Of a stretch of DNA of 64,000 nucleotides, positions 48,703 to 63,344 are shown one piece after another. The position numbers and the translations under genes were made by a program. The DNA is from Amoeboaphelidium protococcarum. Lineage: Eukaryota > Aphelidiomycota > Aphelidea. The notes below the pieces were generated by a model. That model was not told where the DNA came from. It made no database searches and worked only from the letters and a program-made list of their open reading frames with translations. The stretch is taken from the NCBI GenBank assembly GCA_023515745.1, contig JALECJ010000020.1, forward strand, positions 930,001 through 994,000. Reading direction: 5' to 3'. Every line of letters begins with the position of its first letter. The first letter of the stretch is position 1.

Positions 48703-48851
48703 CTTCTAATTGATAGATATATAAATTGAGAAGAAATTAAAGTGTCAATAATTTTTGAAAACAGATTGTTTTGTATTGCAGTTTTCTGGATCAACCTCAT
48801 CAGCTTTGCTTTATCCTTTTCTACTCGGTATTACGATTAGATCAAAATTCA

Positions 48852-49916
48852 ATGCTTCGTTAAGTAGTAAAGAGATACGCGTCATTTGCGTAAAGATAAT
48901 AGGCCGAGAGACTGTCGGATCCTAGAGCTGTAGTTGGCCCTACCTTCTTTACGGGAAAGCCAGTGTACCATGATACGTTGTCGTATATTGATTACAATCT
49001 GGCCAAGTTTAATGCGCAAAAGAGCATCAATAACGCGACCCGCTCTCCACTATCAGCCTCAGTAATTGCTGGACTTAATAATAATGATGTGAAAATGCCT
49101 GAGTGGATAAGTCTTAAGGATCTTAAAAGTAGATGGAACGTTCCTATTAATCCGGAAGAGTATGATCAGTTTGTATAGAGGCTTAACGCGTTATACTCTA
49201 CTGGAGACACTGAGCTGATCAATTACGCGTCTCAGTTTTATGCCAAAGTTTAGAATAGTGGATTTCACGTTCCTGATATTGCATAGAATACCCCAGTAGT
49301 TGATGAGAATGGACGCGTTTATGCATGTGGTGTCCGGCGCAAGTTACTGGCTCACGTATGGCTGATTCCATCCAACTCTGCATCTAGCAAATCACAAAGT
49401 AATACGATTCTTATCAATGGAGTCGACTACAAATCAGTCTTGAAGAATTTGAAGGATCGCTTTGTGGTGGCTGCTCCATTTCATGACTCGCTGGTGGGAG
49501 AGTTTAATGTCTACTGCAAGTTGGAGTCTGCATTCTAAGAGAAGAATCGATAGCTGAAAGATATTCTGCATGAAGGTGGTTTGTCTGCGGGTAACTCAAT
49601 TGCTGATCTGTACGGTAATTCTGCTATAAGAGATGCTCTGACTGTAGGTATAGCGAGAGCAATGCGTAGACTACTCTTGCATTCCAAAGATAAATTGACG
49701 CGTTAGTCTACTGAAGACGTTAGTGAAAAAAGTGACGCATCTTAAACTATTCCAAATGATAGCCATTCAATAGCCACTCTTCTAAGTCAAGTGGCATCTG
49801 ATGACTAGTTCATGGCCTAGTTGGATCAAATGTGTCTGGCTGATGAGAGACAACGCGAACGTAAGAAGGCTGGTCAGCCATCTGCTCGCGCCAAGCACCA
49901 GTGGGTAAAGAGATGA
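48852..49916 (+). CDS. MRPS9: Mitochondrial ribosomal protein uS9m
   Basis: 354 codons, ATG 48852 to TGA 49914-49916. The N-terminus MLRQVVKRYASFAQRQQ is basic and suited to a mitochondrial targeting signal. GKPVYHDTLSYIDYNL is seen in fungal Mrps9. The uS9 domain follows (GRVYACGVRRKLLAHVWL, ILINGVDYKSVL, GGLSAGNSIADLYG, IRDALTVGIARAMRR). It ends with AKHQWVKR, the uS9 tail that reaches the P-site tRNA. An insertion of about 50 residues precedes the tail. It shows that the organism has a translating mitochondrion. Confidence 0.92.
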
Positions 49917-50130
49917 TTCTTATTTGAAATAAAACCAATACTTTATTATTTAGATATTGTGTTTGTTTCTTTAATATCAATATTCATCAGCATTTGAGTA
50001 AGCTTCGTACTCTCTAGTACTTTTACAGAACGACCTGTCTGTCTTTAGCTTGTGCTTTTTTAGCGCGAGACGTTTCTTTATATTACACATTTGTAAACTG
50101 GTCAACCTAAAGAAAATAGATATTAGAACA

Positions 50131-50577
50131 ATGACAGTGCTGACAGGTGACTAGAATAATGCAGCGAAATAGAGCGAAATGAAAATAATGCCAACTAGAG
50201 TGGTGTTCAAGAGTAGACCAATGTGGAAGAGAGCACTGGGCATAGTGGTTCCACTCGCAGTAGGATTGGTGTGTGGACTCTCAGTAACTTCATTCTCCAT
50301 TATAAGTAATCTTAGGGATGATTTGCGGAAGAGAGATATATTCTTGAATGGAAACATGTCTAATTTACAATCTGAAGTTAAGCGACTCACGGAAGAGTAT
50401 CAGAAGTTGCAGTCCCTGGTGGGTAATTACTAACATTAGGTGGATATTCAGCGAGATTAAATCGCCGCGAATCAGTAGGAGCTTTAACAACTGCAGACGC
50501 TTCGTAATGACATTTAAGACATGCGGCAAGAGATGGTTCAGGTAAACATGCGGCTGGATGATATTAACGATAAATGA
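50131..50577 (+). CDS. Small membrane protein with C-terminal coiled coil
   Basis: 148 codons, ATG 50131 to TGA 50575-50577; a second in-frame Met lies at 50179. One membrane segment (about residues 36-58: ALGIVVPLAVGLVCGLSV), preceded by basic residues, is followed by about 80 residues of Gln-rich heptad-like coiled coil (LQSEVKRLTEEYQKLQSL and onward) with seven UAR codons. A mitochondrial inner-membrane or secretory-pathway site is possible. I do not recognise the family. Confidence 0.65.
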
Positions 50578-50809
50578 ATAGTCATAATATAATTATTGTA
50601 ATTTCTACAAAGCCACCATCTCAGATTTTTTGAATTTCGTCCCACGTGTATTTAATTCCCACAAGGCGGGAGCTGACGTAACGGCTTATCTGAATGAGGG
50701 GCGTTCTCATCATCATCATTTATTCTCTTCTCCATACTTTTTTGTGCATTTCTTATCAGTTCCTCAAGATTTCATATTATAATAGCTTACATAAATACGC
50801 GTGGTCAGT

Positions 50810-52687
50810 ATGAAATTTCTGAGCGTCGGTGCTATTATTGCATGCTTGGCCATGTCTGTTGTGTCTGACCAGGCAGCGATTGTGGCGAAAACTATTGGTA
50901 AAGGCCATCTGGTACTGCAGCGTGAGGTGGCGCGTGCTTTACCCAAGGCGTGTGTCGTATTTGCTCCTGGTGCATCGCTGGTTCCCAAGCAGTATGGTCC
51001 AATATTTGAGAAGCTGATTTAGTTGACCGAATTCTAGGATACCGTTGCGCTGATCCTCAAATTTCCTTTTGACAACGTGTTCACTCAGAAGTAGTTTAAT
51101 GGCATTGTGGAGGAGGCTGTCAGTGAGTTATTGGCTGATTTTTAGCAGTCGAACCCACATCTAAATGTCACATCTATTCCATTCTTTTTTGGTGGTCACT
51201 CTCGCGGTGGCATCTCCATGCAAGATCTGATGCAAGAGCTGTACAATTTGGGCAGTACTGTTGACAATAAGCAGGTCTCAGTTCCAGCCAAGTTTTTGGT
51301 GCAAAATTCCGCCATTGATTAGAACGATCCACCTGGCCAGACCCTGGGCAAGGATGTGGATTTGTCCACTTTGTTGAAAGTTAATAATGCTGGTATGATC
51401 TTATTTTCAGCTACCCTAGCGCGCAAGTATAGACCTGATTAGAATGGTAGCTTCCGGGATGTCTATTATCCTATTTTCACTATTGGTGGAGATATGGACG
51501 GCCTTTTCAGACCTTTTAGACTAGCTGAGCAGTATTACCATGAGTCTCTGAGTGAAGCCTATCCAGAGATTTCAAGTCGCGAGAAATATGTCACTAGACC
51601 TGTGCTTGTTGTCAGAGGTGCATCGCACATGTCATTTGCATCTGGTTTGGCTCCTATTTTTGTAAAGCTGAATGATAACAGAGCTCAGATTGGCGATTTG
51701 GAGGCCCATGAGAAGATTGCAAAATCTATGGCCTATTTCACTCAAATGAATGGTCACAATTTAGGGGAGAAAGTAGCAAAGTCCACAATTTCCTACTTGT
51801 ACTCCAATCATGTCTAAAATTCCCGTAAGTACTTCGATACCATTGTTAAATCACTAGAGCTGGAGGGATCCTACCATTTGAAGCCAGCATGTAACGAACT
51901 GAAGGATGGAGATAAGAGAAAGGAGATACTGCCTAGTGGGTAGCAACACTCTCGTGCATCGAGATGCTGGTCCGGTTCTCCATGGTCCGAGATGATGCAG
52001 TCTTCCCTTGCCAACTTAACTGATCCTGGTTTGAAGCTGAGATCTAACGTTTAAATCAGTTCATAGGATGCTTTTTGGAAAGTGTGGCTGATCAATCCTG
52101 TGCATCTGCCAAACATCACTTAGAGTTCTTGCACTGCAGATAAGGAATTTGCATGTACTGTCAATGTTACCACTGTGACTCAAGCCACATATCCGTTTGT
52201 AGATGCTTTGGATTTTGGTTTCTTCCCTATTGGGTCGGATGAGTTGAGAACTAAATTCAAGTCTATTCAAGCATTGCATGTGGCTGCTGGTGTGAGCGGT
52301 GCAGATGCTGATTCCTATTTTAAAACTGTGGATGATAACGATCAGGTGTGTAAGAGATTGAATTAGCTGTCTCTCGAGTGGGCATTGAAGAATGCTGATA
52401 AGCTTGTACTTCAAAGATACCTTAGCGGAAGTGTGCAATATGTGGCAGGTAATGATAGTGGTCCTTACAATGCCGGTCCTAACTGGATTTGGAAGGCGTT
52501 GCAAATAAAAGAAGTGAAAGACGATGCTTACAAGACCACTGTTGAAATTACTAGTCCATCCATGAGAACTCCGGTGAATTACTTTGTCAAACTGTCCGCC
52601 GGCTTCCACTATTGCAAGGTCTTGAGTCCGGCTAGAGCGCTGGAGTTGATTTACTCTGATTCTCTGAGATACGATTACAAGCTATGA
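50810..52687 (+). CDS. Secreted alpha/beta-hydrolase fold protein
   Basis: 625 codons, ATG 50810 to TGA 52685-52687. A signal peptide covers residues 1-19 (MKFLSVGAIIACLAMSVVS). The nucleophile elbow is FFFGGHSRGGIS (Ser about 131). An Asp in FTIGGDMDGLF (about 228) and a His in RGASHMSFASG (about 275) complete a plausible triad, in the right order. The second half, with about six Cys and no recognised domain, carries many Asn glycosylation sites. Lipase, esterase or chlorophyllase-like activity is possible; the substrate is unknown. Confidence 0.75.
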
Positions 52688-52800
52688 ATTGGCTGACTAG
52701 TCGGTAGTATTTAACTCGGACTGACTGAAGTTGTATATTGTGTTAGCGACATTAATATCAATATCTATTATTACTCTAACATGCTCTTTTCATATATTAT

Positions 52801-54585
52801 TCAATTTCTCTACAACTTTTAGTTGAGCATTTTCTGGTAAATGTTGAGGTTCAGCATCTCCAACACCTCATCTTTCACTTTGTCGAACGGCGCGATGTTC
52901 ATTACTGACGGATCAGTGTAGGTGGTTCCCTTCATCGGCTTCAAATCTACGCTCTTAACCTCTCCGACCTTGATCTTGACTATTGCCTGCTTTACTTACT
53001 CTGCTACTGTACTGGAAATGTTGATCTAAAATGGAGAGTCCTTAGAGATGTATTTCTCATACAGAGCGATAAACTTTTTTCTGATTATCGCGTCCACCTC
53101 CACGTTGTAATCAATTTCAGCAAGGAGTTGAAGCGGATCCATATTCATCATTGTACTAGTACTGGAGTCGCTCATGATACTGGAAGAATCATTCTTGGAG
53201 GAGATGTCTTTCAAACTTGGCTTGTCAATGTCCACCACTGTTCTATCCGGAGAAGAGGCAGCATTACTACTCAGCTTTTATTTAGATCTGCGACTTAAAT
53301 GTTAGATTAATACTGGATTAAATACGACTGATAAATCGAATCGCAGCTTCTTCAGCTTTTCAAGTACCTATGCATCACTATTCTTGTTCTTGTCAATAAA
53401 TTTGCTGAATGCCTAGGATATAGCACTTCCCAATGTAGATGATCGACGCGACAATTTGTCATCTTGCTGTGGTTACAAGTTACTTACCACGTCATCTAGC
53501 ATTTTAAAGTAGCACATTTACATCAGGGATAAATAATCTTCCCAAAACTTGATATTTTCACTAGTAAATGCTTCTATAGACAGTTATTTCAGTTGTTCGT
53601 AAGACTTTGGATCCGATAGACATTGGGAGAAGTCCTTTTAATTAGTTGTGGAGCTTTTACGCGACTGGGATCCGCGCATCATGGTGTACAGTGGAAAAAC
53701 TATCAGCTCTACTTGCATTATAATCATACCACCAGCTGCAAACATCAGAGGTCTTACGTACTAGAAAAATACAGTGCTACTCAGTGAAGTCGAGATCACG
53801 GTGAAGTACAGTACGAAAGTTATCCCAGCCAGAATTCCTTACACTGACAGTGATCTCCTGATGCTGTAGATATCCCGAACTCCCTGAAGAACATAAACCA
53901 TTATTGGACTAAACACGAATATGCAACCTGCCAACATAACATATAAAGGCATATACATGATGAAAATGTTCTTAAACAAGCATATATCCAGTTGACCATC
54001 CGGATTCTGAATGGCGTAAATGATGAGGAATACTACCAGGCTACAGAAGACGTAGACTGACACTCCATAAATATACTTATTCTCCTAAAGATAGTGGTTG
54101 TACAAAGCTATCGCTTTTGCGGCGTCAGACTTACTTAGAGTGTGTAAGTTGCATGTTCTGACCAGATTTATACGCACCATGTCCCTCCAAGTGACGTTCC
54201 TGATACCTGACGTGCTTTCGATCAGCGCCTCTTGAGACGTTTCAAAATTTGATTTGGTCAAACTGAGACGATATTGAACAAACAGTCTCACAGCCCGGGC
54301 ACATACTCCAGCGATACACATTAGGTATCCAAACTGATTCCAAACCATTGAGATAAAGCAGTTGTATGGTATTCCCGATACTTCCAGACCATAAAATATG
54401 GATGACTATATGTTAATTGAAACAACTCCGATAATCAAAACGAGTGCCAGCTTCCCACTCCTCTTGTCAAACTCTTCCATTAAGTTTAGCCGCTTAAAGT
54501 ACACCACATACAGCACTGAAGTCACCACCATAAATACGGAGGCGGTGATTCCATAAGCCAGATATAAATCGAGAGCCAGAGCCAT
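52801..54585 (-). CDS. 7TM-RGS protein, paralogue A
   Basis: 594 codons, ATG 54585 to TGA 52803-52801. The N-terminal 330 residues form about seven hydrophobic helices, with the array hallmark MEEFDKRSGKLALVLIIG after helix one and VLQGVRDIYSIRRSLS between helices five and six. The cytoplasmic end is an RGS-like domain in two pieces: LSDPKSYEQLKQLSIEAF, SENIKFWEDYLSLMQ, then, after a Ser-rich insertion of about 140 residues, FIALYEKYISKDSPFQINIS and FDKVKDEVLEML. These match RGS helices with the ENxxFW and iNi landmarks. RGS proteins speed GTP hydrolysis by G-alpha; the 7TM fusion suggests a receptor-like regulator. Confidence 0.78.
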
Positions 54586-54902
54586 ATTCTTCTATGTAAT
54601 CACCGATATACAAATCAAATTTCTAGATTTATATTATAGCTCAAAAGGCAGGGAGGTCACAGTTTGCTTGATCCTCTTTGTTGATGATTTATAAAAATAG
54701 ATAGCTACCTTGGATACTCAGTGGATCGGTGATGCTTAAAAGCAATATGCATGATAGAACCTACTAACTTTACACATGCTTTCTAAAGTCAAGAACAGAG
54801 CGTAATTAAATGTACAATATTGCTTGTGGTACTATTTGTAAAGTGCAAATGTTGTGCACAAAAACACAACTCACCGTATAATAATCTTTTATTCTTCAGT
54901 GT
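54586..54902. other. Intergenic region between 7TM-RGS paralogues A and B
   Basis: 317 bp, AT-rich; it should hold the promoter of paralogue A and the 3' end of B. Nothing else seen. Confidence 0.4.
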
Positions 54903-56726
54903 TCAAGCAACTTCTTGCAATTTATTACCACTTTTGCTGATCAGCAACTTGGAGTAGATATTAGTTCTTATCATTTCAAGAACATCCTCTTTAACCTTGT
55001 CGAAAGGTGCAATATTTAACACTGTTGCATCTTCATCGTTGGACGCACGATTCACTGACGGTTTTAAGTCAATACTCGTGTAATCACCAGCTTTGATCTT
55101 CTTAACGACTTGAGCAACATTTTGAACCGTAGATTGTGCCACATTGATTTGATATGAAGCATCCCTGTCCATATATTTCTCGTACAGTTAGATCAGCTTT
55201 CGCCTGATTACAGCGTCGATTTCAACGTTGCAGTCAAATTCCGCCAAGATCGATATCGGATCAGAACTCTTGCTCTGCAGAGAGCTAGAACCACTTATAA
55301 CACTGGCTTGATCAGCGCTCACATTCACACCCTTTACGCTTGGTGAACCATTCGAAGCCAAAACTGCAGTGCGCTAAGACTCTCTTTTACTCAGATGGCG
55401 AATCAGCACCGGATTGAAAACGACTGATAATTCAAAACGCAGCTTCTTCAATCTCTCAAGAAACTAGGCATCACTTCCAGCAGAGTTGTTCGACTTGTCA
55501 GTCAGTCTGCTGAATGCTTGTGCCAGCTTTGATCCGATAGTGGAGGTACGACGCGTCAGAGTATTCGGTGCAAGTTGGTCTGAGGATAAACTGTTAATCA
55601 CTTCATCGAGCATTTTGTAGTAGCACATTTACATCAGCGACAAGTAATCTTCCCAAAATTTGACATTTTCGCTGGCAAAGGCTTCGATCGATAACTGTTT
55701 CAACTGCTCATACATCTTGGGATCTGATAAGCATTGCGAAAAGTCTTTTTACACTTTCACATTGTCAGAGTAAAATTTACGTCCATACGCGATGCGAACT
55801 AAAGGCACCACAATCAATTCGACATGCATGATGAACACGCCAATCAAAGCAAACATTACTGGCTTGAAGTAGACGAATACTGGAATTAAAGACAGAGGAC
55901 TGGCAGTCAGAATGAAATACAGTAAAAAGGTACTTCCACCCACAATGGCCTGTAAAGACAATGATTTGCGAATGCCATATATATCTTGGACTCCTCTGAG
56001 CAGTATCACCAAGATAGGACTGATGACGAACAAAAACAGGGCCAACATCATATAAAGAGGCAGTTGAACAATTGCAGCATCACTGAATCGACATGCATCA
56101 AATAGAGGATTGCCGGCTTTTACAAAATATAAGATCAGAAAGAAAACAGTTAAAAGACAGACATAGACGAAAATGAACTTCAAGTAGATCCATTCGTTCA
56201 GATAGCGGCTGTACAGAGCAATGGCTTACGCAGAGTCTTTGGAGCCCAGTTAACCAATCTGAGCAGTGCTGATAAAGAAATAACGCATTGCCTAGCGCCA
56301 CGAAATCGCATCTTTAGCTCCTGATGAACCTTCAGTATCGTTGAATTATGGCAGATCAGACGCGTTGTCACTTGTTTCAACTTTGGATGCTCGCATCAAG
56401 CTCAGGCGATACTGCACCAGCAATCTCACTGCTCTAGCACCAAGACTGGAAATTGCCAAGTTATAACCAATGTTATTCCAAAACAACTGTTAGAAGCAGC
56501 TAGATTCTGTTGCACCAACCAGCTTCAAACCATTTCCAATTGAGTCTGCCAATGTCAGCACAGTGACACCGACAATAAATGAAACAACCAGGCGGCCACT
56601 CTTCTTGTCAAACTCTTCCATTTTCAGAGATTTCGCATAGTATATCACATAGATGCCAGTGGTTATTAGATAAAATGTACTCGTTGCTAATGCAAATGCC
56701 AGATACAGGGCCAAAGCAAGCTCCAT
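54903..56726 (-). CDS. 7TM-RGS protein, paralogue B
   Basis: 607 codons, ATG 56726 to TGA 54905-54903. Closest to paralogue A: MEEFDKKSGRLVVSFIVG, LLRGVQDIYGIRKSLSLQ, KDFSQCLSDPKMYEQLKQL, SENVKFWEDYLSLMQMCYYK and FDKVKEDVLEMIRTNIYSK. The membrane half has about seven helices. The RGS-like half is again divided by a Ser/Asn-rich stretch. The loop between helices three and four is about 30 residues longer than in A and Gln-rich. Five or more UAR codons fall at positions where A has Gln or a polar residue. It arose by tandem duplication with A. Confidence 0.78.
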
Positions 56727-56992
56727 TGTGTATTAGGGTGTATTATTCACACTTGGTTGTTGGGAAATAAATGTGTTATATGCTCGCACCGTTGTGGTGG
56801 CGAATTAACGTAATCTAATTTAAGAGTTATTTTTAGCGCATCTTTTGACAAGTTGTTACTGATTCAAGCAAAGTGGACGGTGTACAAGTGATTAAACTGT
56901 CAGAATGTTCTTTAAGCAAAGTGGACTAGGCCTGAAAATTAAAACTGCCAGAAAATACTAGAGACTATAGAGACAGCTAAGGAAGGAAATGT

Positions 56993-59026
56993 TCAAACAA
57001 AATCACTTTACAAAACTTAACGCGGCAAAGACTTTCGAGAAATGTTAGAGTTTTAGAGCTTCTTGGCCAGGCGAAGGTACGTTGTGGTATACAGCATTTC
57101 AAGCACTGAGCTAGCTACGTCTTGGTACAAATTCAATGGTATTGTTATCGTAGTGCTAGAGTCCGCTTTTATATCCTGACATTTGGATAAATCTTCAAAG
57201 ATCTCGAGGTAGACAGTGCATCGCGATAACTCATCTTCAGATTAGTGTATCTAACGCAAGACTTCGACAGCTCTTTGCATACCGTCTAGTTACTCAACGT
57301 GGACGTTCAATTGAAAAGGAGCACCCTCTGCAATAAACTCATCATAGATACTGATTATCATCTTTTGCATTTCAATTGGCATTTCAGTCTTGATTTTAGA
57401 TCTTATCAGATTGGTCTTCAAACCAGCAACTGATCCATCGGTAGTCGTCTACATTTTCAGTTCATGAGGCGACGCATTGCCAGCAATGATTTCTCCGTGA
57501 CTTTACATGGACGCGTCAGCTGATGCTTTAGATTCTACAATGGCAGTATTGAGTACATTCAGATTTGACGGGCCCTCTTACTCTTGCTAATTACTAGAGT
57601 TGATACTTTCACATGTCATTTTACCACTAATGGATGTAGTGGTAAACTGCGAGTTGTCACCCTCATTAGAGACGAGTAAATTTACCAGCTGCCAACTTAC
57701 AGGCTTTTGATACTAATCGTAAAGGAGTTGCATTTATTTAACGCGAGAACTTGCATCAGTCTGTTGAAGACTTTATCCAGCAGAGCTTTTACTGACAGTA
57801 GACAAGATATTGGAAATGACACTTAAGCCTGTGGTAGTTTTAGCCAGCCTCCTTTGCAATGTAGCAGACTGTTTATCCTCACCTGAAGCTGATAACTACA
57901 TAATCAGCTCTTTAATCAGCAGCACATAACCTTTTTGCATCAGTTAAAAGTAGTTGTCCCAGAAGAGAGTATTTTCAGAGCAGAATTCTTCAACTGCACA
58001 TGCTTTTAAATTCTCGTACATATCGACAGAGGACAATACTTGCATGAAGCCGCTCTTGTTGTACTCCACCTGTTTGCTGCTAGAGTAACTAAAGTTGAAT
58101 CCTTATTTATACATCAAGTATGGTCGTAGTACAAATTCATACTGAATAATAATAAATCCAAGTAGAGCTGGATTCATAGGCAGAAAATATTTAAAGAATA
58201 TTCCCTATTGATCAAGGACACCGGAAAGACCAATGAAGAGATATGTAAATCCAATACCACCAACTATTATACCAACTTTAAGTCCTCTGATCATACCATA
58301 CGCATCGTAGACGCCTCTGAGCAAGTAAATTTGAAGTGGAGCAATCACGAATATTACAAGAGCATTCGCAATATACAGTGGTATGTAGGGATACACTCTG
58401 CCGGCAAAAGTGCAAATATCACGAGAGGAGACATTCATACCGATAAGTTCGGCAATAACGAAGCAAATCACTTGAACAAGCCAAATCCAACCAAAGAGCA
58501 CAACATACTAATGTTGATTCTGATACCTCTTGTAAAGGGAGATTAGAAGCAGAGCATCATTTGGGCTCAAATCGTTCAACTTGTCATTGGGTATCAAGTT
58601 GAGTCTGATAATATCCTTCAAAGAGAGATCTTTCGGCTTCACAGCATCAGCAATAGATTACTGATACTGCAGAAAATCAGCCTTGATTCTATTCAATCTG
58701 TAGTGAATGAATATTCTCACATTACCCAATGGAATAGGCCAAATGAATGCAGCAAATCCCATATTGAATAGCAAGTTTGTGGCAAAGCAGCTTATGCCCA
58801 TTCCATCGATAACACTACCATACTCAAGACACGTCGCCAACACAATCACAGCACTACCGACACTGGAGATTAAGACGAGTTCACCATTGCGCTTTGAAAG
58901 TTCATTACTCGAATCAATGTATGAGATTTTTGATGAAAAGCATTGGAAAAATAGCACGTCAGTCACAATAACGAATGTTACAAAAAGCACACCAAACGCG
59001 GTGTAAATATCAAATGATAATCCCAT
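56993..59026 (-). CDS. 7TM-RGS protein, paralogue C
   Basis: 677 codons, ATG 59026 to TGA 56995-56993. The start was chosen by analogy with A and B, because MGLSFDIYTAFG aligns with their first helix; the frame is open further upstream without an ATG. Landmarks are ELSKRNGELVLISSVGSA, LNDLSPNDALLLISLYKRYQ, LLRGVYDAYGMIRGLK, and in the RGS-like part ACAVEEFCSENTLFWDNYFQL and IISIYDEFIAEGAPFQLNVH. It is more diverged from A and B than they are from each other. The insertion inside the RGS region is longer, about 180 residues. About 250 bp separate it from the V-ATPase gene. Confidence 0.75.
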
Positions 59027-59280
59027 ACTGTAATCAATGTATCCTGATTTCGAATGGACAATGGCCGTAGTAGCTTTCAAGATGTTACAATGAAGAATGG
59101 AGTACAGTAGTCATTTTGATATGCAAAATGTAAAAGGATGATATTGTTTACAAAGTCTAAAAATAGATTGAGTTGAGCATGACTTAGATGCAACATTAAC
59201 ATGACATACTAAACAAAGTACGAAGAGTGATAAGCGCTTTGTTAGCATATTATTCAATGTTATTTCACTGTAGCTATTAA

Positions 59281-60822
<1,542 letters not shown>

Positions 60823-61131
60823 TGCTTCTAATCTGAAGTTTAATTTCTACTTTTGAGGTATATAAGAGATTTAAACGAAAAGTATGTGGCACCCGATAAA
60901 GAGAGAGTGAGAGAAAGATCAAGAGAAAACGATCGGAGCGCGAACGCCAACACTGAATCAAACGGTCACTGACTGACTGACGATACTGGTGATTTAATTA
61001 CAACAATAAAAGGTTGAAACTTACATCCATTTCCAAGATCAATTACAAATCATGAATACGAAAGAAATATCATATATTCTCAATGAAGGGTAACGTTTTT
61101 GGAAAGGAATATCATAACTCAATCAAAGGAA
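60823..61131. other. Intergenic region between V-ATPase B and 7TM-RGS paralogue D
   Basis: 309 bp, AT-rich, with a short GAGAGAGTGAGAGAAAG purine tract just upstream of the V-ATPase start. No gene seen. Confidence 0.4.
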
Positions 61132-63105
61132 TCACGCGATACTCATACTTTGTAGGACGGAGGTTGTCTGAAATTGTTACTTCTTCACCAATCTTGGATA
61201 GGTGTTTGAAAACAGCATGTCAAGTACGTGTGAATTGACTTCATTGTACAATCCAATGGGGATGATAACTTTGCCGTTCGCTTCAGTAATCACTTCTTCA
61301 TTCATACCAATGAAGAACTGTTAATGTTGAGCAGTTTACTCGTTAGCATACAATCGAATCTACTCAATTGCTGGCGTTAATTTCGAGATTCCTTCTGCCG
61401 GAACATTCAATTGGTGCTATGCCGAATCAACCAGATATTCTTCATAAGTTCTAACAAAGTCACCGGCAAGTTATCTTGTAAGTGGTACTTGCACGTTGGA
61501 ATTCTTAAAAGTAGCTCTCCAATTATGAGCGTGGCTTTAATCTTGCAAAGGTGACGGAAGTTCCTTGTGTAGATGACGTGATGCATTCGTGTTTGGAGAA
61601 TCTTGTAATTCCATCGCACCAGCTGATGACTGCTTGTTGATAGAGCTTTAGGTTGGCTGACTCTCCAAAGGGATTTGCTTTGTGGATGAACCAGGATTAG
61701 AAGTCACGCCTGATAGACCACTATTGGATTTATGACTGGAGTGGATGGAGGCAACTTCATCAGATATCAGGTACTCGATCAGAGCGCGACTATACGGCTT
61801 TGAGAAGTCTGCTTTCAATTTCTGCAATCGTGACTCCAACTCTGTATGAGCCTTATCTGAAGAACCATTGGAAGGCGCCTTAAAGATATTGATCGCATTC
61901 ATGAACGACTATCGCTTACTCTACTTATCATCTTGATGAATATCTTGAACGTCTGGAGATAATCCTGTAATCTCAGATAAGAATGCACTAATTAGGGCCA
62001 AATATGACTTTTGCATTAGGGAGAGATACTGCTCCCAGAAGTAGCTATTTTCAGAGCAAAACTCTTCAACGGTGCACTGCTTCAACATCTCATAAGTCTC
62101 CTGATGAGCGATGCATTTCATAAAATCTTGTGGTATTGCTTTCAGATTAAAACGTGCGCGCCGCTATCTATTAACTCCCCGATTTTGAAGCAATGGCCGG
62201 ACTATAATCTGTACGTGAATCACAACATCTGCAATTATGCCTATAATGTCAGCAGGTATATAACGAAGCACCACTATATTCTTCAGAATGGCGACTTCAG
62301 TCACGATAAAGTAGTAAACGAATGCCAAACTACCTAACACAGTGAACAGCTTTAAAGACGACAAGATGTTGTAAGCATCCTTGACATCACGGAGGAAGTA
62401 CAATAGCACTGGCACCGCGACAAAGATAGACAAACCAACCGCGACATACAATGGCATGTAGAGGATGGTCTGATTCTACGGAGAGCAATAATCAATCGCC
62501 ACCTGATACATGGTGCCTAGAGACAGGAAGGCGATCAGCTACAAAAGCAATCCAACTATTAAATATACACCACATCCATAGAGGTAGAGCTTTTCATCAA
62601 GATAACGCTTGTAGAAAGTGATAAGTTTAAAAGCATCGTCAGGCGAAAGATGGTCCAGCTCCTTGGCGCTAATAACATTCAAACGCCACAGATCACTCAT
62701 TGTAATCTTAAACGGTTTAGTCAAATCATTGACTGCCGGCGAGTACTTGTGAAAGTCTGCCTTAATGCAATTAATGCGATATTAGACGAAAAGACGGACG
62801 CCACGTGATGTACATGCTGCGATAGACACCAAGTAAGCGATGTTGGTCAATAATATCACGGTGATACAGCTGCGACCAATGCCAGAGATGCTGAAGGAGG
62901 TGTCGACTGCAGATATCATCACCAGAGCAGCACCACCAAGAGATGTGAGAATGCCCAACTTGCCACTTCTCTTTGAAACTTGATTATTTAACTTTTGAGT
63001 TTACTCCGCACCAAGGCAGCTTCTCCAGTACATCAAACATGACACTGCGACGAATACAGCGTAGAAGGAAGCGAATGATATATAAAATATTCCAAGCGGA
63101 TGCAT
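61132..63105 (-). CDS. 7TM-RGS protein, paralogue D
   Basis: 657 codons, ATG 63105 to TGA 61134-61132. Landmarks are QVSKRSGKLGILTSLGGAA, HLSPDDAFKLITFYKRYLDE, PLYVAVGLSIFVAVPVLLYF, FLRDVKDAYNILSSLKL, and in the RGS-like part CTVEEFCSENSYFWEQYLSL and DFVRTYEEYLVDSAQHQLNV. It groups with paralogue C by the EEFCSEN motif and by its helix one start. It is separated from C by the V-ATPase gene, so the duplication predates or jumped over that gene. About seven membrane helices, then the RGS-like domain split by a Ser/His-rich insertion. Confidence 0.75.
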
Positions 63106-63344
63106 TTCGATATTCAGCTAATATCAGGAATTTATGGATGCAGCAGAAAATTTATTTATTTGTTTGATTATTGTCGGTGAGAAGGTAAAAATAAATCCCA
63201 CATTGAACATGACATTCTAGATCTTCTGGCGACGTTTTAGTTAAAAATAGACGCAATAGCATAGATGTCAACATTTGAAATAATTTCATCATTTATTCAG
63301 TACTCATAACAGATTTTACTCATCGATTCAGCTTCATTGGTATG